DNA of 64,000 nt, taken from contig OZ022247.1 of the NCBI GenBank assembly GCA_963978895.1, positions 17,968,137 through 18,032,136 on the forward strand. The letters are read 5' to 3'. This DNA is from Erpobdella octoculata. Its lineage: Eukaryota; Annelida; Clitellata; Hirudinida; Erpobdellidae. Below, one piece after another: positions 55,501-63,523 of this stretch (its first letter is position 1; each line of letters opens with the position of its first letter). The position numbers and the translations under genes were made by a program. The notes beneath the pieces are model-generated. The model made no database searches. It saw only the letters and a list, made by a program, of their open reading frames with translations, and was not told the origin of the DNA.

Positions 55501-58500
55501 GACTTGAATAAAACAGGATCAAATATAGCATGCTGAAAATAAAGATACACTTATTTATATACCCTGGTTGTTGAATAAAAAAAAATTGAAAATATTCAAA
55601 TGCAATAAGTCCATTTAGCGCTTAAGAGCCACTCCATCTCTTACTATGCCGTAACTTGTTGGAGGGAAAGCTAATTCAAGAAACTCGAATAGCTAGATTA
55701 ACTTTATGCTTGCTAGCTAGCAGGTTTAAAGGGTGTCTTAGTGAAAATAAACAACGATTTCCCCGAGTTGGAATAATAATGTAATGATAAAAATAAAAAA
55801 CGTAAACTGTCTTATTAATTTATTGCTAACTTTGTCTATCATTCAAAATTTTAGCTCGTTAATTTTGATTTTACTTATGTAGTGTGGAAATTTTCTGGCT
55901 GTCTATTGAATTAGATTCTATTCTTTTGATATTTCATGTGGCAATTTATACCATGCAAATTATGATATTTGTTCTTTGTGTTTCTTTAACATGGACTTTG
56001 CAATGTAATAAGAAGTTCATTGTCTTAAGTGTGTTGAAAGTTTATGATAAAATAAATTGGCTAGATCTTAAGCAACTGTGTTATGATTTATTGGTTTGAG
56101 TCTTCAAGTTCAACAGATAAAATTTAGAACAGGAAACTAAAAATAATTTAAACACAGCTGTGAATTGCCACCCCATGCAAATCAAAATCAATAAATCAGT
56201 TGTGTAACTCACAGCAAAGTTTTTAGCTTAATAGCTGTTACAAGCATGGGTGAAGAATCTGAGCATATTGTAATGACCAAACTCATCAAATTCTAAAAAT
56301 AGCCAAAAAATAATCCAGGTGGCGAACCGTCCAGAGTTTGAATCGTCTAGGGAGGGGGCGAATCGTCTGGGGTGCAAAACGTCATGTTTTTAGACTGTTA
56401 TAACAGTGTTTAGGAAATACATCCTGTCGCAAATTATAATTTGATCCTTTTTACATTTCTCTTCTTCTTCATCTAGGCATGCAAAAGTGGGCAGAGTTTA
56501 GAGCTTTACCAATTCCAAATTTACCAATTTAAAGAGGCATTGTCAATACGTCTGTTGATGTGTAATGTGTTGTTACTGGTTTTGTTATTATGTCAATTAC
56601 ACCTTTAAAAAAATCACTGTAATTTATATTTATCAAGTTAATTAAATGTGTAGTCATAATAAAATATTAAAGTCAGATATTCATTAATGCATGTTTCGTT
56701 AATTTCCTATCGATTATGGGGTAGATAAAACAGGTAAGAGTGAGTGGGTTGAGGTTAGTTGGCATGTGTGGGGATATTTTAATGGAGGGGTAGGATTAAT
56801 GTTTACGGAACTTGAGTTGAATTGTTGTGAGCTCAATAAATATCTATATAAAATATAAAGAAATTTCTGACTTACCTCAGTTACCAAATTTATTTCATTT
56901 ATTTATTTATTAAGGTGGTCAAAGGACTTAAATGGTCTCAAATATGACCAAAAACAAATACCAGCAACAAAAACAGAGCAAAGACGAGCAATTAATAAAT
57001 TCTTCGAGATTTAAGATATTGAAATTCAGTAAAAAATAATCAAGAATCCAGAGAGGTCAACACATGCCACTAAACATTTAAAACGTGAACAACTACGTGA
57101 ACAACTACCGGCTGACACCACTTCCTTGGGAAGCAAGTTCCAAATTTTTACAACACTGTTAATGAAGGAGAACTTTGTAGCATCAATGTTGCACACATCT
57201 GATCATAGCTTGAAGGAATAACCATGTGTCATGTGGTAGTGAGAAAACCTATTATGATTCAAGAGGTCCTATATTGAATCATATTAATATGGTTCAAAGG
57301 TCAATACTTATGTGTGTGTGTGTCTTTATATCATAAAAGATTATACCAGCATGTTGTGTGTTCTCACTTGCAGACATATACCTTGGAATTCTATACGTAT
57401 CTCAATTAATTATTATATGGTTAGACACTTCAAAAGCATGTGTTATTGCCGATCATAAAATCAAAACCTGGTTATATAAGTGTAAAACCATAGTCATTAG
57501 CCCTATGTACAATAGTAAAAAGTCTAAATAGCAGAATTAGCTTTAAAATTTTGTAGCTTAGAAGTCATCCAACTAATGCCACGTTAAAGATTGTCAAAAT
57601 GAAATGAAAATGACAAAACAACCATCAGATGAAATCAGATTAAGAGATTCATTGACTTCTTTTAGGCATCCACTTGTAACAATGATCTGAACAATTAAAT
57701 GTACAAGCATATATAAATAAGAGATGGAAATCAAACAAAACTCTACTTTTTAAAAACAGAACCCAAACTCTACTGTCGACCGAACTGAACCCCGAACTCT
57801 GCTTGGCCCGTAACAAACCAACAAATCACAAATTTAAAAAAAAATTAACTAATTAAACCTTTTCCCTCAATCTAATAAAAATATTCTCAACAAAATTAGA
57901 GAACATAAAAGAAAGCACACATATCAGAATATCAAACAAAATATCACTTTATTGTCTAGCAATATAGCTTATCCAAATAGCCTACTTTTAAAAGAAAAAA
58001 GAAAGCTGATCTAGACAAAGCATCGTGTAAGTTTTTCTATGTAATTAATTAAAATAACATTCATATTAAGAAACACACCAAAATAAAACTAACTTTTCCC
58101 ATGCCAATATTCCACGCTCTCTCTAATACATCTAAAAAATCATCTACAAAACAATATTCAAATCTTAATTTCAGAGTAGCACAAATAAACTTTCAAATTA
58201 CAAACATATAAATAAGGAAGAATTAGAAAAATTAAAAGAAAGAATAAAATATATTTAAGAAGCTTGAAGATTATCTCCGCAAATATGGAGATTGTTTGCT
58301 TCTATTAAGGACAGTTGGTGTTGAAACTATTCTGGAATAAGAAAACTTTATTTCCTAAAATATTTGAAAAGAAAACTGCTTTAATGAGAGGATGTTACCT
58401 TTACAGATATATTTAAACTAAGTATAAAAAGAATATGACAAGGTCAAGCTCTCTAAAAAGTTGGTTTCTGTGTAATGACCTCCAATTCAATACATTAAAA

Positions 58501-60267
58501 ACTGGGGTTGTGCTGTTAAGATCAAGTCTAACATTCATTCATTCATTCATTCATTCATTCATTCAGTCTCTTAAAGCTTCTTCTGAATTTTAATCCCTGA
58601 ATAATTGAGATTACGCCATTTTTCTCCAACTCAAAAATCATTGGGGTGTTGATGGAATAATTGCTTTAATTTTGCAAACCAAACTGCATTACCCATTTGT
58701 TTTTGTCATCATCAGATTAGAGCTACCATATGCAGTCAACAAAACACTTAAATAGATTTATATTATTTCTATTAGAATATATCTGAACTTACAACTTTCT
58801 ATTTTAAGTATGTTTTCAATACACAACATAACTTCACAAATTTCATGTTTTATTGATATTTAATAAAACAATTAAGCTAAAGGTATGTAGGTACTTTTAA
58901 ATATGCTGCTGCGCAATCATTGACACTGTCCACAAGTATTTATATTGTCATTACCAATGAAGTATTTGAAGACTTTTTAACTGTTGGTAAACAGCATAAC
59001 ATATGCCCACTAGGCAGGACACAAGAACTTTCTATTGTAAGGTAAACATTTTATTAAATTGTCCAACTCATTTCTCAAGCGAACTAAATAAAACTTATCA
59101 GATATATTGATGCTCTAATCAAGATGTCAAACAAAATTTTGAGAAAAATAAAAGCTTCATAGTAGATCAAAACAAGAAAAATTGAATTTAATGTAAAAAT
59201 GTTTATAATCAGCTAACCAGGGTGCTTTCTTATTCCATGATAGACACCTCTGAACATTGGGTCTAAAATAAGACAAGAACGATAAAAAGCATCAATTGGA
59301 TTTAAAAAAAGTAAAACAAAAAAAACTACAATATTGAAAAACTATAATCTACAAAAGATGATATAAACAATAGTAATTTTATGATACACTAAACTGAATT
59401 TGTAACCAGGTTTCTAAATATAGCTATACAGAGTATATATTTATAAACATATAAATTTATTTATATTCCAAGGATTTTTGAGGATGATTGGGTTTCAACA
59501 TGTAGAGGTGTGTATGTTGTAAGAATAAAAGTTATGGGTGGAAGTAAGAAAACTTGGTGGGAATGTGTTAAATGGGAATAGATGTCTTTGATATAGGCAG
59601 TTTGCTCTAAACAGTTGGAGGAACTCAATATGGAGAAAACATCCAACCATTGCTTATCTTGGAAAAGCGACTTTTCCACAATAAATATTGATGATGAAAC
59701 TTTTTTTTATAAGTTCTATAATGCAATTATTTTAACTTTATCATAAATTAAGCTTTAAATGAAATTTGATCACAATATTCTTTAATCACAGTAGCAATTA
59801 ATAATGACACATTTTAAAATCAATGTAACATTGAGTTTCTGGTATCCAGTAAAAATTAGGGATGTACCAGATATCGAATGTGTCCAGATATTACAAAATC
59901 AGATTGAGCCAGATATCAGATGCCGAAACTATTAAGGGATTTCTAATTATAAAATTTAGTTGGTGACTTGTGTTAGGCCAAAACAAATCGTTAAAATTAA
60001 AATATGAATGCAACTCAAAGGCAGAGTTCATAACTGTCATTTATAGGAAAACAATAAGTTATAACAGTTCAAAAACATAAACAGTTCACCTATATCCAAA
60101 GTTATTCATACGAGTCATAGTTGAAATAAAATATGGGCATATTGATTCTAAGAAATATAATTTCAACTGACATCCGATTGGATACTATATACTCAGTAAA
60201 TCCATGGTTAAACTGCAAGCTTCTGAGGTATAAATGAGATACTTACCTGTAAGATTAGCCCCGATAT
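38811..60267 (-). CDS. TATDN1: TATDN1, TatD-type metal-dependent deoxyribonuclease
   Basis: Putative 3'-5' exo/endonuclease with a TIM-barrel metal site. Minus-strand exons: 60267-60247, 59262-59218, [gap], 54758-54615, 45743-45701, 45397-45271, 44980-44904, 44270-44200, 39734-39602, 38910-38811 (stop TGA at 38813-38811). All junctions except the gap keep phase. Catalytic and metal-binding residues seen: GCHPTR (His), VGEFGLD (Glu), FLHCRN (His), IHSFTG (His), VESDAPWC (Asp); as in TATDN1, DIGANLT replaces the D.H.H of bacterial TatD. The order of segments agrees with vertebrate TATDN1 throughout. Not found: the initiator exon (probably beyond 64000) and about 35-40 codons (the ITGG region) between 59217 and 54759. 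21 kb for under 300 codons: introns are packed with transposons. Confidence 0.92.
38911..39601. other. TATDN1 last intron
   Basis: Contains a possible repeat family C trace (39040-39140). Otherwise no element recognised. Confidence 0.35.
39602..39734 (-). CDS. TATDN1: TATDN1 exon ([13 protein letters not shown])
   Basis: The acceptor is tttgtttcaacag and the donor AATAAT|GTAAGT. It codes (D)[43 protein letters not shown](I). Mirrors vertebrate DAPWC.VK.THAG..Y, then RNEPCHI. Confidence 0.95.
40057..40387. mobile_element. Solo LTR, 331 bp, with 5-bp target-site duplication
   Basis: Begins TGTCAGTG and ends CAATGACA (TGTCA..TGACA inverted termini). It is flanked by gatta on both sides (40052-40056, 40388-40392). 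A TATA-like ctatttatagag stands at 40148-40159. Left by recombination between the two LTRs of an LTR retrotransposon. Different in sequence from the 164-bp LTR at 28019. Confidence 0.85.
40508..41590 (-). mobile_element. piggyBac-like element, second degraded copy
   Basis: Starts with tttaattcgtttaggaccaa, a mutated form of the 8826 end. The minus reading 41112-40867 includes [20 protein letters not shown], similar to the S.DE.M..FKGR.SLRQY core near a catalytic Asp of piggyBac. Blocks at 41225-41340 and 41440-41580 match 9555-9660 and 9800-10010. No complete frame. Confidence 0.45.
41930..42063. repeat. MITE end with cgggttcgggta repeats
   Basis: Five to six copies of a cgggttcgggta-like unit ending gtacccgtgacatcccta at 42063, a terminus of the kind seen in hAT MITEs. 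Adjoins the (TA)n of Penelope-like module d. Confidence 0.4.
42064..42478 (-). mobile_element. Penelope-like module d with hammerhead-like motif
   Basis: Minus strand from 42478: about 220 bp of leader, hammerhead-like motif (42255-42214), then ATG at 42176. [30 protein letters not shown] follows and passes straight into (TA)n at about 42066-42088. It is an inverted duplicate of module e. Confidence 0.6.
42214..42255 (-). ncRNA. Hammerhead ribozyme-like motif in module d
   Basis: Sequence and fold identical to 42676-42717 on the other strand; see that entry. Confidence 0.45.
42479..42900 (+). mobile_element. Penelope-like module e, inverted partner of d
   Basis: From 42479 the same leader, ribozyme-like motif and ORF as module d in the opposite direction (head-to-head palindrome centred about 42478, arms about 390 bp, a few differences). 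The ORF (ATG 42755) goes further, [11 protein letters not shown], before (TA)n at 42869-42903. Confidence 0.6.
42676..42717 (+). ncRNA. Hammerhead ribozyme-like motif in module e
   Basis: Stem I GGGCT (42676-42680)/AGCCC (42713-42717); core CCGAAGA (consensus CUGANGA, one change); stem II GC..GC around TTTTCT with one extra T; GAAA (42699-42702). Stem III is palindromic CCGATCGG; cleavage triplet GTC ending 42712. This is the strand order of a type I minimal hammerhead as known from Penelope-like elements. The core mismatch may make it inactive. Confidence 0.5.
43040..43960. repeat. 19-bp GC-rich minisatellite (cccacttaagtgcgggga)
   Basis: A regular core at 43165-43445 has some 15 units of aacccacttaagtgcgggg with G/T changes. 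It is flanked by increasingly diverged units to 43040 and 43960. Each unit holds the palindrome cacttaagtg (AflII-like cttaag). Strikingly GC-rich for this window. In a TATDN1 intron. Confidence 0.92.
43985..44178 (-). mobile_element. piggyBac-like terminus, copy 3
   Basis: Inverted counterpart of 8826-9175: ends ...aagttttggtcctaaacggg ttaa at 44178, with matching interior (cagtcaagc.., aacataagcaagtaa). Only about 190 bp; ends 20 bp from TATDN1 exon at 44200. Confidence 0.55.
44200..44270 (-). CDS. TATDN1: TATDN1 exon ([15 protein letters not shown])
   Basis: The acceptor is tttgtttttcag and the donor ATCAG|GTTTGC. It codes (C)[23 protein letters not shown](D). The split Asp codon is the catalytic ESD (ETD in vertebrates). 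Confidence 0.95.
44340..44560. repeat. Tandem tattaagtactaaaatac repeats, hAT subterminal-like
   Basis: Three to four units of about 45 bp (aaagtatattaagtactaaa atacaaaatac). Similar in style to the subterminal repeats of animal hAT elements; no termini found. Confidence 0.4.
44904..44980 (-). CDS. TATDN1: TATDN1 exon (IHSFTG)
   Basis: The acceptor is acattgactag and the donor GGCTG|GTTTGT. It codes [25 protein letters not shown](C). The His of IHSF.G is a metal-site residue. Confidence 0.95.
45271..45397 (-). CDS. TATDN1: TATDN1 exon (LPAFLHCRN)
   Basis: The acceptor is atctttcag and the donor GGAGTG|GTTTGT. It codes (K)[42 protein letters not shown]. The His of LHCRN is a metal-site residue. 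Confidence 0.95.
45701..45743 (-). CDS. TATDN1: TATDN1 exon, 43 bp ([13 protein letters not shown])
   Basis: The acceptor is ttgtttttttag and the donor CTCAA|GTAATA. It codes (D)[13 protein letters not shown](K), nearly identical to vertebrate [13 protein letters not shown]. The preceding intron is 8.9 kb. Confidence 0.95.
45837..46380 (+). mobile_element. Tigger-like MITE, TA-flanked, with transposase tail relic
   Basis: Ends cagttaaacctcgatagtaa (45837) and ttactaacggggtttaactg (to 46380), flanked by TA on both sides. Many taaata(c) subterminal motifs. The plus frame 46075-46232 reads [19 protein letters not shown], then [12 protein letters not shown], resembling the acidic C-terminus of Tigger transposases. 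Internally deleted. Confidence 0.75.
46473..46533. repeat. (TA)n microsatellite at the end of Penelope-like module f
   Basis: About 60 bp of TA repeats; again directly adjoining the truncated ORF. Confidence 0.9.
46534..46645 (-). mobile_element. Penelope-like module f, ORF part
   Basis: The minus frame [29 protein letters not shown] runs into (TA)n. Homologous to [19 protein letters not shown] of modules d/e. A LINE separates it from the ribozyme-like motif at 48035-48077. Confidence 0.5.
46646..48012 (-). pseudogene. CR1/Rex-like LINE, RT to 3' end, frame intact, 5' truncated
   Basis: The minus frame 48012-46744 is uninterrupted: [71 protein letters not shown], and the full FADDAKLF active site. 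Then [64 protein letters not shown] and a stop. A 3' UTR of about 95 bp ends in (TAA)n at 46626-46648. The RT is complete from the palm on; the endonuclease is lost. Probably a young insertion. Confidence 0.9.
48035..48077 (-). ncRNA. Hammerhead ribozyme-like motif, best core match
   Basis: Minus strand: stem I GGCT (48077-48074)/AGCC (48038-48035); core CTGAAGA (48073-48067), which fits CUGANGA exactly. One extra T, then stem II GGCAA..TTGCC; GAAA (48052-48049); palindromic stem III TAGATCTA; then TA before the 3' strand of stem I. All conserved core positions are present. The ATG-like start of a Penelope-like ORF would lie about 20 bases further, where the LINE is inserted. Confidence 0.55.
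48244..48515 (-). pseudogene. Open frame upstream of the ribozyme motif, possible Penelope-like C-terminus
   Basis: Minus frame ending at a stop about 48260: [20 protein letters not shown], then [20 protein letters not shown]. Asn/Ser-rich, with no recognisable domain. Its place about 200 bp before the ribozyme-like motif would suit the end of the preceding unit in a tandem Penelope-like arrangement; this is inference only. Confidence 0.25.
48755..49028 (+). pseudogene. Possible LINE ORF1 relic, coiled-coil
   Basis: MPPKVKK at 48755, then in shifted frames [61 protein letters not shown]. The heptad-like Leu/Ile and charged pattern suggests a coiled-coil ORF1 of the LINE that starts downstream. 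Several frameshifts. Confidence 0.4.
49190..49500 (+). promoter_or_regulatory. Tandem duplicated LINE 5' UTR / linker units (about 160 bp each)
   Basis: Two direct repeats: 49197-49342 and 49357-49495 share gttataa, ttttatatta, gcgaaagttgcgttt.ttctc, gcgaaagttgcctgttg, gagctgt.tacaacatgtct and acacttact.gacaaaccta. The second leads into the ORF2 ATG (49471). Repeated 5' units are known in other LINEs as promoter monomers; the role here is inferred. Confidence 0.5.
49471..51425 (+). pseudogene. CR1/L2-like LINE ORF2: endonuclease and start of RT
   Basis: The ATG at 49471 ([20 protein letters not shown]) is chosen because it follows the repeated leader. Endonuclease: [46 protein letters not shown], then after a [12 protein letters not shown] and [11 protein letters not shown] (DH). 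Linker: [21 protein letters not shown] start: [20 protein letters not shown] and [20 protein letters not shown]. Breaks at 50257, 50538, 50964 and 51218; ends near 51425. Not functional. Confidence 0.87.
51426..51560 (-). pseudogene. End of the minus-strand LINE, beyond the hAT insertion
   Basis: Minus strand: after removing the hAT at 51569-53243 the LINE frame SKFKTSYKF continues HLLHNHT and stop (about 51560-51535). The boundary with the opposite LINE is about 51430-51490. Confidence 0.45.
51569..53243 (-). mobile_element. hAT-like element with TAAGC termini and 8-bp duplication
   Basis: Termini TAAGCGTCTGCGTCCCG (51569) and the complement of TAAGCATCTGCGTCCCG (to 53243), flanked by gaaattta (51561-51568, 53244-53251). 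Subterminal cgatacgat/atcgggatctc repeats at both ends. In the middle, minus strand about 52190-52330, a decayed BED finger: ARCKDCRK, frameshift, [18 protein letters not shown]. No catalytic domain. Inserted in the minus-strand LINE. A second, left-end copy is at 175. Confidence 0.8.
53244..54560 (-). pseudogene. LINE reverse transcriptase to C-terminus; active site FADN
   Basis: Minus strand: [27 protein letters not shown] (54550-54400), then a 257-codon frame with [20 protein letters not shown]. The active site reads LFADNTNLF (second Asp changed to Asn). Then [51 protein letters not shown], and after a gap [20 protein letters not shown]. Jockey-superfamily type; interrupted by the hAT at 53243. 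Confidence 0.87.
54615..54758 (-). CDS. TATDN1: TATDN1 exon (GCHPTRC to GEFGL)
   Basis: The acceptor is gtttttttacag and the donor TTGG|GTTAGT. It codes [20 protein letters not shown], then [14 protein letters not shown]. The His of GCHP and the Glu of VGEFGLD are metal-site residues. Confidence 0.95.
55052..56383. mobile_element. Element with inverted gacgttttgcacccc ends
   Basis: Left end gatgttttgccccctggacg, ttttgcaccc (55052); right end inverted ggcgaatcgtctggggtgca aaacgtc (to 56383), with more gcgaa(t/c)cgtc motifs at 56325-56372. Motif style resembles the 14-bp units of the 32167 element but differs. Interior without recognisable ORF. No duplication found. Confidence 0.45.
56896..57235 (-). 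pseudogene. LINE 3' end (CR1/Rex-like) with (ATAA)n tail
   Basis: Minus: [23 protein letters not shown] (compare [20 protein letters not shown] at 46.8 kb), then 3' UTR and ataaataaataaat at 56896-56912. Only the last coding part remains. Confidence 0.7.
57236..59217. other. TATDN1 intron, no element recognised
   Basis: An (ATTC)n run at 58533-58566. A plus-strand reading [20 protein letters not shown] near 58263-58348 looks protein-like but is broken and unplaced. The missing TATDN1 codons should be somewhere in 54759-59217. Confidence 0.35.
59218..59262 (-). CDS. TATDN1: TATDN1 exon ([15 protein letters not shown])
   Basis: The acceptor is gtcttattttag and the donor CCCTG|GTTAGC. It codes [15 protein letters not shown] plus G, equal to the DPMFRGIYRG..KH segment of vertebrate TATDN1. 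Confidence 0.92.
59470..59710 (+). mobile_element. LINE 3' end with (GAT)n tail, copy 4
   Basis: Degenerate [45 protein letters not shown]; then attgatgatgaaac. Same family as 13078, 20850 and 37850. Lies 210 bp from a TATDN1 exon. Confidence 0.72.
59711..60246. other. TATDN1 intron, unassigned
   Basis: A possible MITE scrap at 59855-59940 (agggatgtaccagatatcg). Nothing else. Confidence 0.3.
60247..60267 (-). CDS. TATDN1: TATDN1 exon, 21-bp microexon (DIGANLT)
   Basis: aaaatttcag|ATATCGGGGCTAATCTTACAG|GTAAGT. Reads (G)AT ATC..ACA G(AC), i.e. DIGANLTD, the N-terminal TATDN1 signature. Phase joins exactly to 59262. Confidence 0.85.
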
Positions 60268-61341
60268 CTGAAATTTTAAAACAAAAAGTAAAATAAAATA
60301 AAAAAACTAATTAATTGTGAACAAGTACATCATGAAAACCCACATACTAATAAAATCAACCAAACAACTAATAAGAATCTAGAACATCTCCTATATGCTT
60401 CTGAAAACTTAGCTTAGGTTCATTGCACCAGGGAAGTAGAGACTGAAAAATGATGTGATTGAGGCAGGACTGTCGGATTCTGCGGGAAGGAGGGAGGTTA
60501 AAGCTGTTGTGCATATGTACACATAAAGGGGGGAGTCTGAATATGTATGAGGTGCAACAGGGGGGAGAGGGGTGTCAAAATCTGTAGTTTATTGCATACT
60601 TAATATATGGATAGCCCCTAAGGATGATTCAGTTATATCAAAGATCAGTGATTCACACCCTAGTACACATAATAGTAGTGAGTAAGAGCAGGTAAAATTA
60701 AAATTTTGAAAACTAACCAATCAAACCCCGTAACATTTCCTATTTGCTCAAGAAAACTGCAACATAGAGTGGAATTTTATGGATATGCTTCCTCCAGTGG
60801 ATACTACTTTTTTAGTTCAATATCCACAAATAAGCAGAAATATGTAGAATGATTATCTGAAACAGAAAACAAAACTTCCATTAAAATCACATAAAAGTTG
60901 AACCCAGTTGTATGATGTTTAAAAGAAAAAACTATGCCAAAAAAATCGGCATCAGATAATTTTTTGGTTAAACTTCTATTAACATTTATTATGTTTCAGT
61001 AACGTTCATTCTTATATGTCTGATTATTTTCCAAGCTTTAAAAAGAAATATCTTGATCACATTTTTATATATTCATCTCAATTTATGTTTATGATTTTAT
61101 CCATTATTCATTTGATTTCAATACTTTTTAGCTGCTTTCTTGGGTAAAGTTTCAATTGTAACCTCAAGTTTTTCTATAGGTTTTGTAATCAAACTGTTGC
61201 TTTATATGTCAATTTAAAAATGTAATAGAGTAAAGAAGTTAAACTGAAGTATAGCTTATTCTGTCACAATAGCCTCAGTCCTAAAGCTATAGCAGCTATA
61301 GACAACAGATTTTGTCAGGTGACTTAATACTAGACTTATAA
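60268..61341. other. Upstream TATDN1 intron, unassigned
   Basis: No exon, ORF or element recognised. Confidence 0.3.
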
Positions 61342-61957
61342 TATGAATCTTGTTACTTTCACATTAAAGCTCTCCGCCATATCCGTCACACACTGGACTT
61401 ACAGACTGCCAGCCTCATTGGCCACGCTTTGGTCAGCTCGCGGCTTGATTATGCCAACTCGATCCTCTATGGTGCTCCCAAATCTTCCGTCAAAGTACTC
61501 CAAAAAATTCAAAACACCATCGCATGTGTCATTCTACAAGCGGACAGGTCGGTTTACTCTGCTTCCTTACTGAATCAACTCCACTGGTTACCAGTTGATA
61601 AAAGAATTAAATTTAAAATTGCTACAATAACATTCAAAGCTGCTTCAACCTCCACTCCCAGATATCTCTCTACCTTGCTACACCCATACACTCCCTCCCG
61701 TCAGCTCCGCTCTTCAACTCAATTTCTTCTTCAACCCCAATTTTCACACACTAAGTTTGGTGCACGAGCTTTCCGTGCTGCAGCTCCTCTGGTTTGGAAC
61801 TCACTTCCTTCCCATATCAAATCTGCTTCATCTCTTTCCCTCTTTAAACGTACTTTAAAAACTCATCTTTCCAGTTAAATTAGTCAGTTCATCTCACGTT
61901 CACCTGCCTCAGATTCGTTTACGACATTGGCGTTAAATAAATTTGATTTGATTTGAT
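61342..61957 (+). pseudogene. L2/CR1-like LINE 3' end, open frame, (TTTGA)n tail
   Basis: Frame to the stop at 61876: FHIKALRHIRHTLDLQTASL, SRLDYANSILYG, LNQLHWLPVDKRIKFKIAT, LLHPYTPSRQLRSSTQ, FGARAFRAAAPLVWNSLPSH, SLSLFKRTLKTHLSS. Classic L2/CR1 C-terminus. 3' UTR cattggcgttaaataaat, tail (TTTGA)n to 61957. 5' truncated, coding frame undamaged. Confidence 0.9.
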
Positions 61958-62074
61958 TGAATCTGAAAGTCAATGTCATTAAAATCCACCAACTAATCGG
62001 TAATCTCCTAGTATAGCGTCATGGGCCAATTTCAATGAGAAATGACCAGTTTTGAGTACTTTTTAATAATTTTG

Positions 62075-62265
<191 letters not shown>

Positions 62266-62274
62266 TGACTGTGT

Positions 62275-62345
62275 CTGTTTAGGTATGCGGACTTTTCATC
62301 AAAGGACTGTTCATCTAAATTCTATTCATCAAATTGTGAAGCCAC
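62275..62345. repeat. Repeat B minisatellite, inverted piece
   Basis: acttttcatcaaaggactgttcatctaaattc...: inverted form of the gatgaatagtc units at 37716-37840. Confidence 0.5.
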
Positions 62346-62493
62346 TCCTCAACAACCTTTATCAATATATACTTATATACCCAAGATATTTTCAGCATAA
62401 AGTAATTTGATGTATTTTTAAAAGACAGTTCTTCATCTTTGATAAGATAAATTTTAAACATATCAGTAATTTAAAAAAATAGTGATGGCAACT

Positions 62494-62595
62494 AGGGTTG
62501 TTAAGAGCGGTACTATTGGCTTACAAGATCGTTGATGGCAGCGCCGCTACATTTTTGAGCTGTTCTCAGCGCTATTCGCTACCGCTACTTTTATT
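62494..62595. repeat. Copy of the agggttgttaa MITE end
   Basis: ctagggttgttaagagcggt and gcgctattcgctaccgctac match the element at 12779-12938; one end only. Confidence 0.45.
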
Positions 62596-63015
62596 CAAAA
62601 ACAAAATATGTTTTTTATATCAATTAAGTGATTTTCAATGTATTTAGTTGTTATTTGAAGTATGCATGAAATCTGAGTCTGGTTGATTGATCGACGAGCG
62701 TTAGCGTCTCTTTGAAATGTGGAACCTTTCCTGACCTTGCTAAAGCGAGCGTGTGCATCTCTTTGAAGTTTGGCAGAAGTGGTATCGGGTGTTAGTGATG
62801 TTTTGAGGTTTATGGTATCTGACTGTTTGAGCATATATTTACCTACACTTTGTACTCGTTTGATCTTAAGATCTTGACGTTATTTCTTGTCTAGTTGTTT
62901 TATTCACTGTATGTGACAAATAAAATTGCTGTATATTATAACCATGTCTTATACAAACTTGTTGATTGCTCGAGGCCCCTTGGTGTTAAATGGCCGATAC
63001 CAGATTTGACATATC

Positions 63016-63360
63016 GGGCATGCGTGATGCTTTGACGGGAGCGTGAGAGCAAGCAGGGAAGGAAACGGGAGCGAGAGAGAAAAACGATCGAAAACCTCTA
63101 AAAACCCCTGGGGGCGAAAAGACGGGGCAAAAATCCGGGGGCGAACTTTTTGTAAACCTGGTCAATGTGTACATACAGTCGAATTTAGTTTTTCTGGTGC
63201 TGTGACCGGGAGTGTGAAAGCGATCGGGAGCGGGAGACAAGCGGAAAGAGAGAGCGACCGGGAGCATGAGAGCAAGCGAGGAAGGAAACGGGAGCAAGAG
63301 AGAAAAACGATAGAAAAACCTCTTAAAGCCCTCGGGCAACACCGGGTACCCCGCAAATTC
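63016..63360 (-). repeat. Dispersed family G copy 8, internally rearranged
   Basis: Two head-side blocks in minus orientation (63036-63112 and 63205-63360). Each has aacgggagcgagaga/aaac, gatcgaaaacctctaaaa, separated by about 90 bp with an extra gggggcgaa. The second ends acaccgggtaccccgcaaat. The tail is missing. Confidence 0.6.
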
Positions 63361-63523
63361 TATTATAAAGTATAGAGAAATTTGGATGCAACACAGTAGC
63401 ACTGTAAATTTGATATAAATTACCCTACATTTTGGTAACATATTTTGGTTAAAATAACATCTTAAAAAATTTTATTAACTATTTTTGATGAATAATCCGC
63501 TGGATGTCCGATAGACATTAGAT
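63361..63523. repeat. Repeat B, second copy
   Basis: 63405-63523 nearly matches 37650-37752 (gatataaattaccctacatt...tagacattagat); interrupted by a hAT at 63524. Confidence 0.6.

Noticed and set aside
56150..56230. Candidate missing TATDN1 exon (GTGAGT donor near 56213, AG acceptor near 56262)
   Set aside because: Entry phase fits but the peptide ([15 protein letters not shown]) does not resemble TATDN1.
58255..58330. Candidate missing TATDN1 exon with [10 protein letters not shown]
   Set aside because: Six of ten residues match MITGGNLQDS but in-frame stops lie on both sides and there is no donor.
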